This document shows positions 12,149 to 23,339 of a stretch of 64,000 nt of DNA, piece after piece (the first letter of the stretch is position 1; each line of letters begins with the position of its first letter). This stretch comes from Hyaloscypha bicolor E (taxonomy: Eukaryota; Ascomycota; Leotiomycetes; Helotiales; Hyaloscyphaceae): positions 310,001 to 374,000 of the forward strand of contig NW_020194631.1 in assembly GCF_002865645.1 (NCBI RefSeq), read 5' to 3'. Below the pieces are notes generated by a model. The model saw only the letters and a program-made list of their open reading frames with translations. It did no database searches and was not told the origin of the DNA. The translations under genes and the position numbers were made by a program.

Positions 12149-14348
12149 TCATCTAACCACAATTGTATGACTTCCCCCCACTCCATTCAACAGTATAACA
12201 GGCCCATCGAGTTGTGGATTCGCCTCACGTGAAACAGGACGTCCATCAATCGTGATACTTGGGAATTTCCCAACAGAAAGACACCGAAGAACAATCTCAC
12301 CCGTCGTTCCTCGTGGGACATTGTAAGTCAGACTATAGCCATCACGTCTGAGGTTCCAGCTTGCCTGGAACTTCCCAAGGCTCGTCATGAAGCCAGCTTC
12401 AGCAAATCTCAAGTCGCCGAATTGGGGTGCCAATTTCCAAGTTCCTCCAGCAGGAGATGTTACACTGAGACCAACAATGAATTCCGTGAGAGCAGATGTT
12501 GGTCCAGAAGACCATCCATGTGAGTTTGACACGTAAGAAGAATCATAGGCGTAACCTCGACTGGATCTGTATCCAAAAGTTCCATTTTCGAGATAGCCTT
12601 CGATCACTGTGCTCTCAGTCCCGAGGGGATTGTTGATATACCACCCCCAGCTTCTTCTGATTAGGTCCAGCGCTCGTGCTGTCTGTCCGATGGCGAAATG
12701 AGCCTGAATCTCGAAGCTAGAAATAAACGGGGAGATATTTCCTGGTAGTTCAGGAGCAACCGCTCCAATTGGAGTCCAGTTCTTCAGCAAATTGCTCGAG
12801 ATGTTCTCCGCTTTGGCGGAGGTGTCGACTACGTCGAATAATATGGACATGCTGTTTGCATCCTGAGGATGTAAAGTTGTTGCCGTAGCATTGTCCTTGA
12901 ATGCACCATAAGAAGGGTCCCAGCAGTACTGGTTGATAGCTGTTTTGAGCGATTCTGCACGGGTATGCCATGTAACATTCAGATTTGACGTATCTCCAGC
13001 CCATATCGACAAATCCGCACCAGTGAGGAGGGTTCGATAGAGACTAGATAGATGGTTAGCGAAGTGGCAGGGATCAAAAGTTGAATCCTACATCATATTG
13101 GGCTCAGAGCCATTGAAGCCAGTCTGCCATCTTGCCCAGTCTCTTAATCCGGTGACATTCAGAAGTCCACTGCTGCCAACTTTCCCATAAATAAATTTCA
13201 TTGCCAAAAGATATTTCGCCCAGTTCTCATGAAGAAAGGTTGTGTCGTTGCTATAAAGAATGTAGTTGTAGGTGCCAATCATTGTCCACATATGATATGT
13301 GTCAGAACCCAGTTGCAAAAGTGGAGGTCCGGCTTCTGGAAACGCGCCGGTGGTGGGATTCTGGATGGGAAATAAAATCAGGAAATGGTTCTGAATGTTG
13401 ACTTCTCACTTGCCTGGTAATTATACATGACTTGCAGCGCGTTCTTTACAGACCCAAGATCCCCAATGCTAACAAAAGTGGATGGAACCGCGATTCCCAT
13501 GTCACCTAGAGGGTAAGTCATTACTCATGTGATACGGAATGCACTGGAGAGACATTACCAGGCCAGACAGCTCGATCTCTCTTTGCACCATCGACTATAA
13601 TGCTATCTCCAGGGCCAAGTGTTCCATTATTTGCCCACCCTTTAGCAACAAAAGGAACTTGTCTGCCGGTATTTACTGGTACGGCATTTGTCTGTAAAGT
13701 ATAGGCCCCGCTGTACCATATTCGGTTAAGAAGCTCGTCAGAACTGTGGAAATATCCTTGGTACGCCTTCAGGTTCGACCAAGTGGGCTGGAAACTAATC
13801 TCGAGTTTGATATCTGTGATATCGACTGTGGTTGTTCCATTGGTGATGAGAAAAAGTGTCAGGTATCGGAAACCCCCTCTAAGACGAAGATTTGGCATGG
13901 TATAGGAGTATGTACCCGAGTTATTGAAAGCTGAATATATCGCACCATCTGGTCCCTTGAAACCTCCATTTGAGGAGTCGGACCATTCTCCAATCCAATT
14001 CTTGCTTTCTGTGAAGGCCAAACCAATGGATCCCTGGCCAGTGGTCGAATAGTGCAGAGTGACCAAGCCTCCTACTTCGATGCCAAAGTCAAATACCAAC
14101 CCGGAGCCATTCCCCGATAGTTGGGAGATCCCTAGAAATTTAGAAATGAACTCCCCAGACTTCGAAAGAATGGACACGGGGGATACTGTTCTAGAAGCTG
14201 GTGCGAAGATATTTGCTTCCCACGGCCCCGGGAATGCAGCGTCTGTTGGACCGCTGCATGTAGTGTTCTTCCAACATTGCAGGGCAGTGGCCGAATTAAG
14301 TAGAAGAAAACAGGTGCTGAACCAAAAGAGGACATGCATGGCCGCCAT
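12149..14348 (-). CDS. secreted GH78 alpha-L-rhamnosidase-like enzyme
   Basis: Predicted extracellular glycoside hydrolase of 681 residues that would release L-rhamnose from plant pectin or glycosides. Exons: 13559-14348, 13414-13505, 13092-13360, 12149-13043. The start is followed by a clear signal peptide (hydrophobic VLFWFSTCFLLL, ending near ALQC). An N-terminal beta-sandwich part precedes the six-hairpin catalytic part. The GH78 signature VDGAKRDRAVWPGDMG spans the first splice junction, followed by SDTYHMWTMIGTYNYI, GLRDWARWQTG and, near the C-terminus, YDSSYVSNSHGWSSGPTSAL. Many N-glycosylation sequons fit secretion. The second intron has GC..AG ends (CAG|GCAAGT). Rhamnosidase activity itself is inferred from the family, and fungal GH78 members also act on other rhamnosides. 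Confidence 0.87.
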
Positions 14349-15552
14349 TTTGGTGATTTAGGGAAACAAGGCCTGAGCGAAAGAAAGATCCCATCTTCCT
14401 GTCAAATCGAGACTTATGTACTTGTGGGAAGAAGAAAGATCTACAAAACATTTCGACTTCGCTAGATTTATAAACCGAGAAGAAAATTTGTCCGGGGCGG
14501 CAAAATGCACGACAGAGTTCCTGCATGCACTCGGGAATGCGGGGAGATCTACGAAATCGCAACATCTCAACGCGAATTGACACTTCGCAATTTTCCTTCC
14601 CCAAGGCTGTTGCAATCTTCCGATTTGGATTGGGTTCGAAAAATTGATGTTTTGACAAGTGCGAAAGTTGACTGATAAGATAAATCATAGAAGTTTTTCT
14701 ACTCACTGTTGTTCATCCACCCCTGCCTTCCCCATACTCGGTCATTCGGACCGCTTTTGCTATGTACAATGTTCTTATCTGCCAATCCGGAGATCATGAA
14801 CATATATCTTGGCTGGCGATTTATGCAGCGAGCTGCGATGATATGAGCCATTGAGAAATTGAAATTGACAGCTCAATGGGTGCATCTTCAACGAGGCGAC
14901 TGCAACATCAGTGTCTGAGTCTGCGCTGGAATTGATGGGTACTCGACTACTCTTTAAGGGCAAAAAGAAATTAGTAGCAGTTATTTGATTCATGCCGCAA
15001 TCTATCAATAGTACTTCAGCCCACGACGTTTCGTTTGCCATTCGTCAATGCAAAGTGTGTGTGGGGTTGCGCTCCTTTCCTGATTAAAATGGCTTTGGCG
15101 GCTTGACAAAAAACAAACTCTTCCCACGTGATGTGACACATATCCCTGACTGAGAAGCATCCTGCAAAGGAAGAAGGAACCGATCTGATCAAAATTGTTC
15201 ATGGTCCTCGTTAAGAGGTGAGGAAAGGTTTGGGCTGTCCCAAAGATTCAGAAAGGCAGAGAAGGCAGTTTCAGTTGGTCTTTAGAAGACAGATAATGTG
15301 GTTGATATGGTTTGTTTAAAATGTAGAACAGGCTCAGAACCTAAATTGAAAACGATAGAAGACAGAATGCAGGCGATTTAATTTCGCGTCCCAACAGCAA
15401 TGGATGGGTCAGCTTACCAATAGAGGAGCAAGTATTAATTATAATGAGGCTGCCCCCCCCCTTTTTGCATGGGGCCTGACAAAGCCGTCAATATAAATGC
15501 ACGCACGCAATTCCTTAAGCGCTGTGGGTCTCGTGGCTGTAAGCTTAGTGGG

Positions 15553-15590
15553 TGGGAGTGGGAGTGGGAGTGGGAGTAAGAGTCGGAGTG
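15553..15590 (+). repeat. GGGAGT hexamer microsatellite
   Basis: Four perfect and several degenerate copies of GGGAGT. The complementary strand is a polypyrimidine tract in the distant promoter of the Zds1 homologue. Confidence 0.8.
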
Positions 15591-15648
15591 GGCGAGACGA
15601 GAAACAAGGTTGATTGCTGCTAAAGCTGGCCGGCCTGCAGTGCGGTGC

Positions 15649-15690
15649 ATGGCATGACTGGCATGACTGGCATGGCATGGCATGGCTGTG
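15649..15690 (+). repeat. GGCATGACT / GGCAT short repeats
   Basis: Two to three copies of a nine-base unit GGCATGACT run into GGCAT pentamers. A separate GGCTGTGAT repeat lies about 80 bases further on (15744-15780). Confidence 0.75.
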
Positions 15691-16324
15691 GCCGAACAAA
15701 GAGCGACGAGCAAAAGGGGAGAGGCGAAAAGAGGCCTGGTGGGCTGGCTTGGCTGGCTGTGATGGCTGTGATGGCTGATGGGTTTGACCCGGCGCTGAGG
15801 CAGCACATCACACCGCCGCCCTTCCACCAGAAGTGCCAGATGATGCAGCCTTTCCTGCTGACGGCATCTCACATGTTCAACGTTGTGCGCAATTCCTGGA
15901 CTCCTGGAGCCACACTCGCTGCCACTAAGAACAAACCAGATACTTGCACCTGCACCGTCCACCGATCCGCACTGCTGAACGAGACCGAGCCGGGGGACGG
16001 GGGAAGGTTCTCGCTTAGCCACCCTGCAGGCTTTCGCTTTCTGGGCAAATGACCGAGCCAAACCAAACCACGACGAAGACGGTCAACTTAGCCCAGTCCT
16101 GTCCAGTCCAGCATCCGATCCTCACCTAACCTCTTGCCATGCGACGACGATATTCAACCATCTGCGAAGCCCTACCTTAGTTGTATAAGTTACCATCGAC
16201 CACGAGCCCTCAGCAGCAAGCAGCTCCAGATGAGATCACCGTTCCGAATCAGAATTGAGCATCCGCTGCTGGTTCCAACTCAAGCAAGGGGAGCATTCCT
16301 CTGACCTCTCCTCTCCAACTCCCC

Positions 16325-19300
16325 ATGAAGGTATGTAGCCTTCTGCAACGCTCCCCTCCTGCCAACTGCGAGGCCCCGACGGGCCAGTCCCATCCGCTGC
16401 CCACTCCTCCCGGCCGTGGGCGTGTCTCTTCCGCTGTTGCACGCGAGCATCAGATGCCCCGTTCCACGGCGTTTCTTGCCAAAAAATACAACGCAGACCA
16501 TACCTCTGACATCCACTGACTGTTCTTCTCCTCTGCAGACCTCATCTAGACCTCGAGACATTGGCGGGAGCTTCGCCAGCAGACGGGGACATGGTGCTCA
16601 ACTTTCGATAAGTGATACAAATCACCACGTTACTGAAGCAATCGGAGACATGTACGGCGATGATGACTACTCAAAGCGCGATTCAAGGCCTTTGAGCTTC
16701 GTTGGCTCGCCGCTGCATGAATCTGTCGACCCCGACGACGCGTATTTTGACGCCGCTCTGACCAATAGTCCCTCGAGGCCGGGAGTTTCGCCGCATATAA
16801 ATGGGAGCACGCCAACGAAGTCGCACACCTCACCCGCGATGCTGCAGGGCCCCCGGAGCAGTGGCTTTGAGAAAGGGCAGCTATCGCCTTCGATGTCGCT
16901 CAGGGATCGAAATGGATCTGATACGTTGAATGCGCAGTTCCCTCTCAACGATATCGACTACGAGTCCGATCCAACCGCCATCGCGCAGGAACTCAACAAC
17001 CTCCAGGCCCTACGTCGCATGTCTATGGATGTTGGGAATACAAGTGATCCAGATTTGCCGTCTTTTCAGGGTGTGTCTCTGATGCCTTCGGTCGCTCCTA
17101 CTGGCGACGATGATGAGGATGATCCTTCAAGGCTCTTTTGGGTCCCAGCCCGGGTGCATCCAGAGCTTGCTCCTATGGAATTTAAGACCTTTCTTGAGAA
17201 CAGGGTGAACTCGATCAAACGAAGGTCTGGGGAACAAGCGTCGCTGTCTCCGGATGGCCTGGAACGAAGTGGGTCCTCGGGCAGTTTGAGAAGGAAGAAG
17301 TCAATGTTGTCACGGCAGATCGACAATGATGGTGGACGGGGGGCTATCGGGTACAAAGATGGTGCGGATCAGTTGGAGAGAAAGAAGTCCCAAGCAGCTC
17401 CGCAAGTTCCTGAGCTGAAGATCTCCGATTTGAAGGAGTTGGATGCTCTAGTTAGGGATCCTTCAATGGCGATGCAGAAATTGACCCTGGACCCTGGTGC
17501 TAGAAATGTGGGTGGTGGGGAAGTGTCAGTGGAAGAGGATATGCCAATATTACCGAATGCTCCTGGAATCGGGCTGAGGAGATCTACAAGGACAACATAC
17601 CGGAGAGGTAGTTTAAGGAAAGGCGAACGAGTGCCATTTTCCAAGAGAGCTGGATCTCTGCGTGAGGACAAGACTGACGGAGAGGAATCTCCTATATCAT
17701 CGCCAGTGGATGGTAAACCGTCAATAGGATTTCCCTTGACAAGGGTGCAGTCAGAACCTGCAACCACAGAAAACTTTTCAAGGCCGAACCGTGGGGGCCG
17801 CCGATTGCAGAACATCACCCAAACGAGCCCGGTCTCTAATACTGAGAGCGGTCCGGAAGAGATCTCATTCGAAGCCATTCCCACGCCTGCGGTCAGCCAC
17901 GATTCACCTCAACCGCCACAATTAGGCCCAGTCCAAAGGAGCAACACTTCCCCCCGGAATGATGCACCGGTTCCACGCATAATCGAAACCCCGCCGCCTC
18001 CTGAAGAACCATCAGAGCCTCCACCACCTAGACACCAGTTCCCTGAAAGGTCATCATCACAAACACCCCCAGCTCCGCCTGCAAGATCAAGCAAGCGACC
18101 TCCACTCGATCGGAAACCTCCAGTTCCAACACCGAGCGTTGTGAATTCGTCACCAACCTTGAATGATATGGTTCAACACCCCTCGCCACTCCCAGGAAGC
18201 TCAGCAAGGACAGATACTCTAACATTCATCCCCACAATTGAAGAGAAGAAGCCAGAAAGGAAGTCAAAGAAGGATAAGGACGATGACAGCTCAGGATCGA
18301 GGAAACCTAGTTGGGGTTGGTTTAAAGGGAGCGACGAGAAGGACAAGAAGGACAAGAAGAAAGAGGACGATCACAAACGAAACAAAACAAAGATGGGGTT
18401 GGACAAATCCCATGATAATGCGCGCCTGGATGTTTTACAATCTACATTGGAGACTGCCCCTCGAGGCCGAGAAAGCTTAGTACTGGACCGTGAAAGTATG
18501 GACTACAGGTTACAAGACGAAAGGAAAAAGGAGAGCAGCCGCAAATCTGGCGGAGAGAACAAGAAAGAGAAAGAGAAAGAAGGCCTCTTCTCCTCCTTTT
18601 TTGGTGGCAGCAAAAAGAAGACTGACCGAGATTCCGGTGGAAAGAAGGGAAGCTCACTTCGGGCATTATCTCCTGATCCACCACATCGTCCACTGAAACC
18701 CGATGTTGACTACAATTGGACACGATTCTCTATCCTTGAAGAAAGAGCTATTTACAGGATGGCACATATCAAACTGGCGAACCCTCGGCGAGCGTTATAC
18801 AGTCAGGTATTGTTGAGTAATTTCATGTACTCATACTTGGCCAAGGTACAGCAAATGCACCCACAGATGCAGATTCCTCAGACCGCGCTCCAGAAGAAAC
18901 AGGATGCCGAACGAAGGGCAAGGGAGCAAGAACAGCAATATCGGATTGTAGATGAAGAGCAATTGCAACAAGAACAGCCAGCCTCAAGTGGAGAGCAATA
19001 CCGATATGACTATCATCAGGTAAATGACTATCAGATTCGGTTTCTTTACTACAAATCTAATTTGCAACAGGGTATTACACAGTATGCAGAGCCGGTTCAA
19101 CCTGCCAAGCAGGAAGGGGTGAATTATGTCGATGATTCGCAAATCTACGACTACGATCACCAAGGCGAGGATGCTTCCAACGGGCAAGGATCCCATCGGC
19201 CTCAATCACGGGCCTCTCAGCATAACTCGGAGAACGGGTATGGAGACCATGGACACCACTCACGCCAAGGGAAAGAATACTACCCGTATGGGCGATCGGA

Positions 19301-19340
19301 CCCACCTGATCACCACGAAGAGGATGACGACATGTGGTGA
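16325..19340 (+). CDS. Zds1/Zds2 homologue, PP2A-Cdc55 regulator
   Basis: Large, mostly disordered protein of 918 residues. In yeast Zds1 binds PP2A-Cdc55, promotes mitotic entry and Cdc14 release, and affects polarity and mRNA export. The diagnostic part is the Zds C-terminal domain at residues about 720-775 (YNWTRFSILEERAIYRMAHI, KLANPRRALYSQVLLSNFMY). The rest is rich in Ser/Pro/Glu, with a proline run near residue 490 and Lys/Glu-rich charged blocks around residues 570-710. Exons: 16325-16330, 16539-19019, 19071-19340. The first coding exon appears to be only ATGAAG before a 208-base intron. The third intron (51 bases, GTAAAT..CAACAG) keeps the frame, so an unspliced form would gain 17 residues. 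The unspliced frame from 16416 is less likely because it would read through a good intron. Confidence 0.83.
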
Positions 19341-20108
19341 TTCTACTGTACAGGCATGTGCGACTGCCTGTTATCTCCCTTCGTTCATGCATATATGATG
19401 GAGTTATGGGTATTTTTCACAATACATCAGGATCGGGGTTTGGTTCACGTCTGTTCTGTTTGTGTTTTCCGGGGAGAGGAGGTTCATAGTCGTTGGAAGC
19501 ATAGCGTCTGGTGGTCTGGCCATGCATGTCTCTGCCTGGATCATTGTCCCATGGCTTTGGGGCTCTTAAGAATGTCATCTGATGACAAGGGGCTTGTTTA
19601 TATGTACAACAGACCTGGGTTTCTTGTTGAAGACAGGTCAGGGATGAAATGAAGCTTGGTGAACATGCGTGAGAAATGAATCATAGATTCCAATTCTGAG
19701 TATAAAGGGATCTACTTTGTTCTCGAAATTTGTAACGAAAAGTGAACTCGAGGTTGACTTTAGATCTAATTATACCAGACAGAGTTCCGACATCGAGTCG
19801 ATGTGCAACAAAATTTCCGAGCTCAGGGGAGCAATTCACTCGAGGAATCCTGCGAAGTTGCCAGCAGAAAATTCTTCCCCTTACTGGAAACGCAGTAATG
19901 GGATGAAAATCCTAGACAGACTTCGGATGAGACTTGTGAATCTGCAGCAACTAGACCACAATTCACGTCAGTACATGGTCCTGTGAAGACCCACTATTCA
20001 TTAAATCCATGCATTGCATTCACGAAGTCAATTTTTACTCAAACCCATGCATAGCTCAAATAGCATTTAAATGCTCCCCTAACGCCTAACCCAAGTCCAC
20101 ACTTCTCA
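19341..20108. other. intergenic between convergent genes
   Basis: Two 3' regions facing each other. Only short frames without motifs (such as 19717-19986). No gene recognised. Confidence 0.6.
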
Positions 20109-21710
20109 TCATAATATTCCCAAGCAACTGCCCAACAACATCACTAAGCCCGCCACAACCAAGCCATTCCATCCAGCGTCCAACCTCCCTGCTGCATTCT
20201 TCTTGCCCAACCCGAAAGGCAGCCCCTGGTAACTAAACGTCACGTTCTGCTTAATCGTCGTGTTATAGCACTGTCCATTCACAATATCCAGATTCGTAAG
20301 ATCGTCAGGCACGAGGAAGAACATATACTGGTTCTGGCTCAAATTCTTGAATCCCGACGTATCGTAGGGGAATTTGTCGCCTGAGTCTATGGCCGAGGTA
20401 TTTCGGAGGAAAATGCATTGCACTTGGTTTGGAAATTCGGTGGCCATGGCTGGGTAGTCTTTCATCACGTCGGAGTTGGAGGTGTCTGCTATCAAGATGA
20501 ACTTCCGCTTTGGGTAGGTCTGGAAGATCTTCTCGAGGAGGAACTTGCGGATTGAGAGGGTTGCGGAGACGTCAGAGAAGTTTAGGGGGCGGGTATCGAA
20601 ACTGCCACCGGGATAGGTCTTGAAGATGAAATCCATGTAGTTGCGTGTCACTTGCTCCGGGGTGGTTGTTAGGTAGTGGAAGTGGAAGTCCGGGATGCTT
20701 TTGCTCCAGTTTGCGTAGATATCTGGCATGTTCATCCAGGGCACGAAGGCTTTAGCGAATGAGTTTAGGAGGCCGTCCGCTGGCTGGTAGATTCTAGTTA
20801 TGCGGAGGATATCATCGATGTCAGAAATTATGGTAAGTCCTGCTTCAGGCACGAGATAAGATGTTGCATTCCCAGTCTCTGTGCCTTGGGTGAAGACGTT
20901 CAATCGTTGGATACTGGTCGTAGCATTGCCTGGGAGAAGATAGCCGCCCGGACCAGAGACATTTTTAAGTGGAAGAAATTGATCGAAATCTCCCTCGGAT
21001 GTTGTTTGTCCCATTAGGGTGATGTTTTGAGCGCCACCTCCTGCTGTAATGGCGTTGCTCCCGCCAGCAGTCCCATCGCTTCCTTGGCTCGAAGCCGGCT
21101 CAATGTTCATAGTAACATTGACGCCGCCTTGCTGGACGACGTAAATCTCAGCAGTCAGATTCCGGGCTTGTGTTTGTTCAGCGGGCGGGAGTTGCTGTAT
21201 GGATGTGCCGACCAGGAAAACGTTCGCAAGGTCATCGAGCTTCGATTCGGAAATGTTGGGCTGCTTGAAGACATTGCCGCGAAAGCGCAAGTTCCAACCT
21301 TGATCGGTCCAATTCGCATATCCACTGTGGACAGATCAATCCTGTTTCGGGAGTAATTCTCAGACAACCTACGGGATATTCAGCACCTGTGTGGGTGTCG
21401 CAGCCAAATCAGTGGAACTGATTCCCAAGCTCTTCTCCACCGCCGTTCCAGTTGGGAAGTCCTGGAAGAAATTGGGTACTCCGCTTGCAACATACGAGGG
21501 GAAAGTTCCCAAAACGCTGCTAAGATAGCTTCCAAAACCTTCAATTGAGCTGATAAGGTCTCGTTCTTGGACTCTGGTGGGAGTCCGATCGGTCAATGAC
21601 GCGCGGGCCGTGATCATGGGATGAGGAGCGGCGACGATGGGCGCTGGAGCTGGCGCTGCGAGAGCGGCTGGCAGGAGCGCCAGCAGCAGGCAATGAACAA
21701 ACTTCGCCAT
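20109..21710 (-). CDS. secreted App1-like DUF2183 protein, likely GPI-anchored
   Basis: Protein of 517 residues with the catalytic domain of App1-type phosphatidate phosphatases. Exons: 21373-21710 and 20109-21324, with a 48-base intron. A signal peptide starts the protein (VHCLLLALLPAALA), and the C-terminus ends in a hydrophobic stretch after a small-residue region, as expected for a GPI signal. The domain motifs are GYANWTDQGWNLRFRGNVF (residues about 114-132), the HAD-type aspartate motif SDIDDILRIT near residue 280, FHYLTTTPEQ and RKFILIADTSNSDVMKDYP. Yeast App1 has DIDDT, and here the fifth position is Ile. Ten or more N-glycosylation sequons fit an extracellular location. Yeast App1 acts on phosphatidate at actin patches. 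The substrate of this secreted branch is unknown to me. Confidence 0.82.
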
Positions 21711-22514
21711 TTCGGCGGTGGTCTTGGTGGTTGGCACTACTTGCGGAAGATGCTGGATCAGCGGGGACCGCCGCTGTGGGCTTCTCTCCCTCAACAATCA
21801 AGCAGACGGCGGGATAAAAAAACGCGGGTTGGTGAACAAGAGAAAGGCGGAGGGAAGGGAGGGGAGGACGAGGACGAGGACGAGGAGACGAGGTAGAATG
21901 GAAGCAGACAAGCTTCATTTTATCAACAGTCGCGTGCTTAGCCACTTTTCTTGGCATGTCAAAGTCATTTGCGAGTGTGTCGCTGCGTGCGATGCTGTGA
22001 TCTGCAGGGAAATGCAGGATCCTGGCGATGGTCCTCCTCTTCCAAGGCAAAAGCGCGCTCCAGTTTGAGCTTCAAGCTTAAATCCCCGCAACGTCATCGT
22101 GCATGGTTGCTCTGGTCTAAATTTATTTCAACCTCAGTCGTCCGTCCCCACCGAGGCCCGCTGCATCGATGCTGACTGCTCACCCCACATGAAACGGCTT
22201 TGGAGCCAACGCAGCTTTGCCTCACAACTTCCAAGATTTCCTGCGTGCACCCTTGCGGCGTGCCAATCGCGTGGCCCCGGTATGAGATTGATCATCCTGG
22301 GGGAAGCATCATTTCTGCAAGGTACCAGCGTCACGTGGAGGCGGAAATGCGAACAAGAGTTTGAAGGTTCACCAGGTTCGTTGTTTGGAAAAGATAGTAC
22401 AATGAGTAATTGTGAGGTTTCAATCTCCCCGTGGAATTGGTACGTTTGGACTCCAGTCTCCCTGACAGAACTGGTAAGAATACATCCGTTGGGTGTGGAT
22501 TTCCATCGGCCCAG
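21711..22514. other. intergenic
   Basis: Promoter side of the App1-like gene, followed by the 3' side of the secreted protein gene. It includes a purine-rich GAGGAC-type tract at about 21860-21890. No gene seen. Confidence 0.55.
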
Positions 22515-23339
22515 CTAACTCCAGTCACTGAATTGAGACTGAGGCAAGCCCAAAGCTTGCAACTGTTTCCCCAGATTAACAAGCGCCTCCTGTTCTGTCT
22601 TCAACTTAAGCTGGGTCTTTAGTTGATCATACACCTTCGCCTTCCACAGTGACCCGTCCTCCAACCCGTCCATCCACCTATACATAGGCTTGGCCATGAG
22701 GTTCCTGACAAACCAAACGGATGGAATACCGATAGGAATACCTAGAAGGTCGTACCACGCTATATCGAGGTTCAGCTGCTTGTATACGCCGCAATCTCCC
22801 TCCCATCGGCACTTGGTAGCGAGCATAAAGTTCTTGGAAAGGTTATCCAGCTGCGCGAACTCCAATCTTCTCTGAGGCGTTGGCTTTTGTTCTTCCATAG
22901 CCCATGCTACCGCGGCTATCTTGTAGATGGCGTGCAACGTTTCATTCTGCGTCGGTATGAGAGGAGAAGGTAGCTCGATTCCCACCCAAGGTAGGTGCGG
23001 GATAACTACCTCTTCAAAGTCAAATCGGACCCCCGGGGGCCATTTCGCTCTCTTCTGTGGTGGCCACTCCCATTCTCGCCAATCATTCCAATGCACCAGT
23101 TCTTCATATGTCTTCTCACGAGCAAGTAGTGGATGCGCTTCAGCCTCATAGAGGTTATTGTGCTGGTTTCCATCGACGGTGAGGTTGCGAACGTCGCCCG
23201 TGTTCGTACTGCTCGTGGATTCCTTCTTGGAATTCGACTCTGCCAACTGCTGAGAGCAGTCATTGCAAGGAAATGCAGCAGCACCTGTAAACGCGGCGAG
23301 TGACAGGATCGAGAATTTTACGAATTTTTTGAAGGCCAT
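22515..23339 (-). CDS. secreted protein of unknown function
   Basis: Intronless frame of 274 residues. The ATG at 23339 is followed by lysines and a hydrophobic segment (FSILSLAAFTGAAAF), a good signal peptide. The mature protein begins with a CxxC (FPCNDC) and has one further cysteine pair in the middle (TKCRWEGDCGVY). It is rich in Trp in two places (HWNDWREWEWPPQKRAKWPP). A GIPIGIPSVWF stretch near residue 220 is not long enough to be a clear membrane span. I do not recognise the family. Secretion is inferred and no function can be given. Confidence 0.65.
   Translation of the reverse strand: MAFKKFVKFSILSLAAFTGAAAFPCNDCSQQLAESNSKKESTSSTNTGDVRNLTVDGNQHNNLYEAEAHPLLAREKTYEELVHWNDWREWEWPPQKRAKWPPGVRFDFEEVVIPHLPWVGIELPSPLIPTQNETLHAIYKIAAVAWAMEEQKPTPQRRLEFAQLDNLSKNFMLATKCRWEGDCGVYKQLNLDIAWYDLLGIPIGIPSVWFVRNLMAKPMYRWMDGLEDGSLWKAKVYDQLKTQLKLKTEQEALVNLGKQLQALGLPQSQFSDWS

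Larger units (their letters stand above)
14349..16324. other. 2-kb intergenic region between divergent genes
   Basis: This is the shared upstream region of the GH78 gene (left) and the Zds1 homologue (right). It contains simple repeats near 15553 and 15649. The minus-strand frame 15435-16061 is composed largely of repeat-derived His/Ser and is not credible. No other gene seen. Confidence 0.55.

Noticed and set aside
15435..16061. 208-codon frame on the minus strand
   Set aside because: Its His/Ser/Pro composition comes from simple repeats. No domain, no promoter logic, and the plus strand is open as well.
16416..16538. Unspliced N-terminus for the Zds1 homologue from ATG 16416
   Set aside because: It would translate intron-like sequence up to a good acceptor. 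Splicing ATGAAG to 16539 gives a cleaner start.
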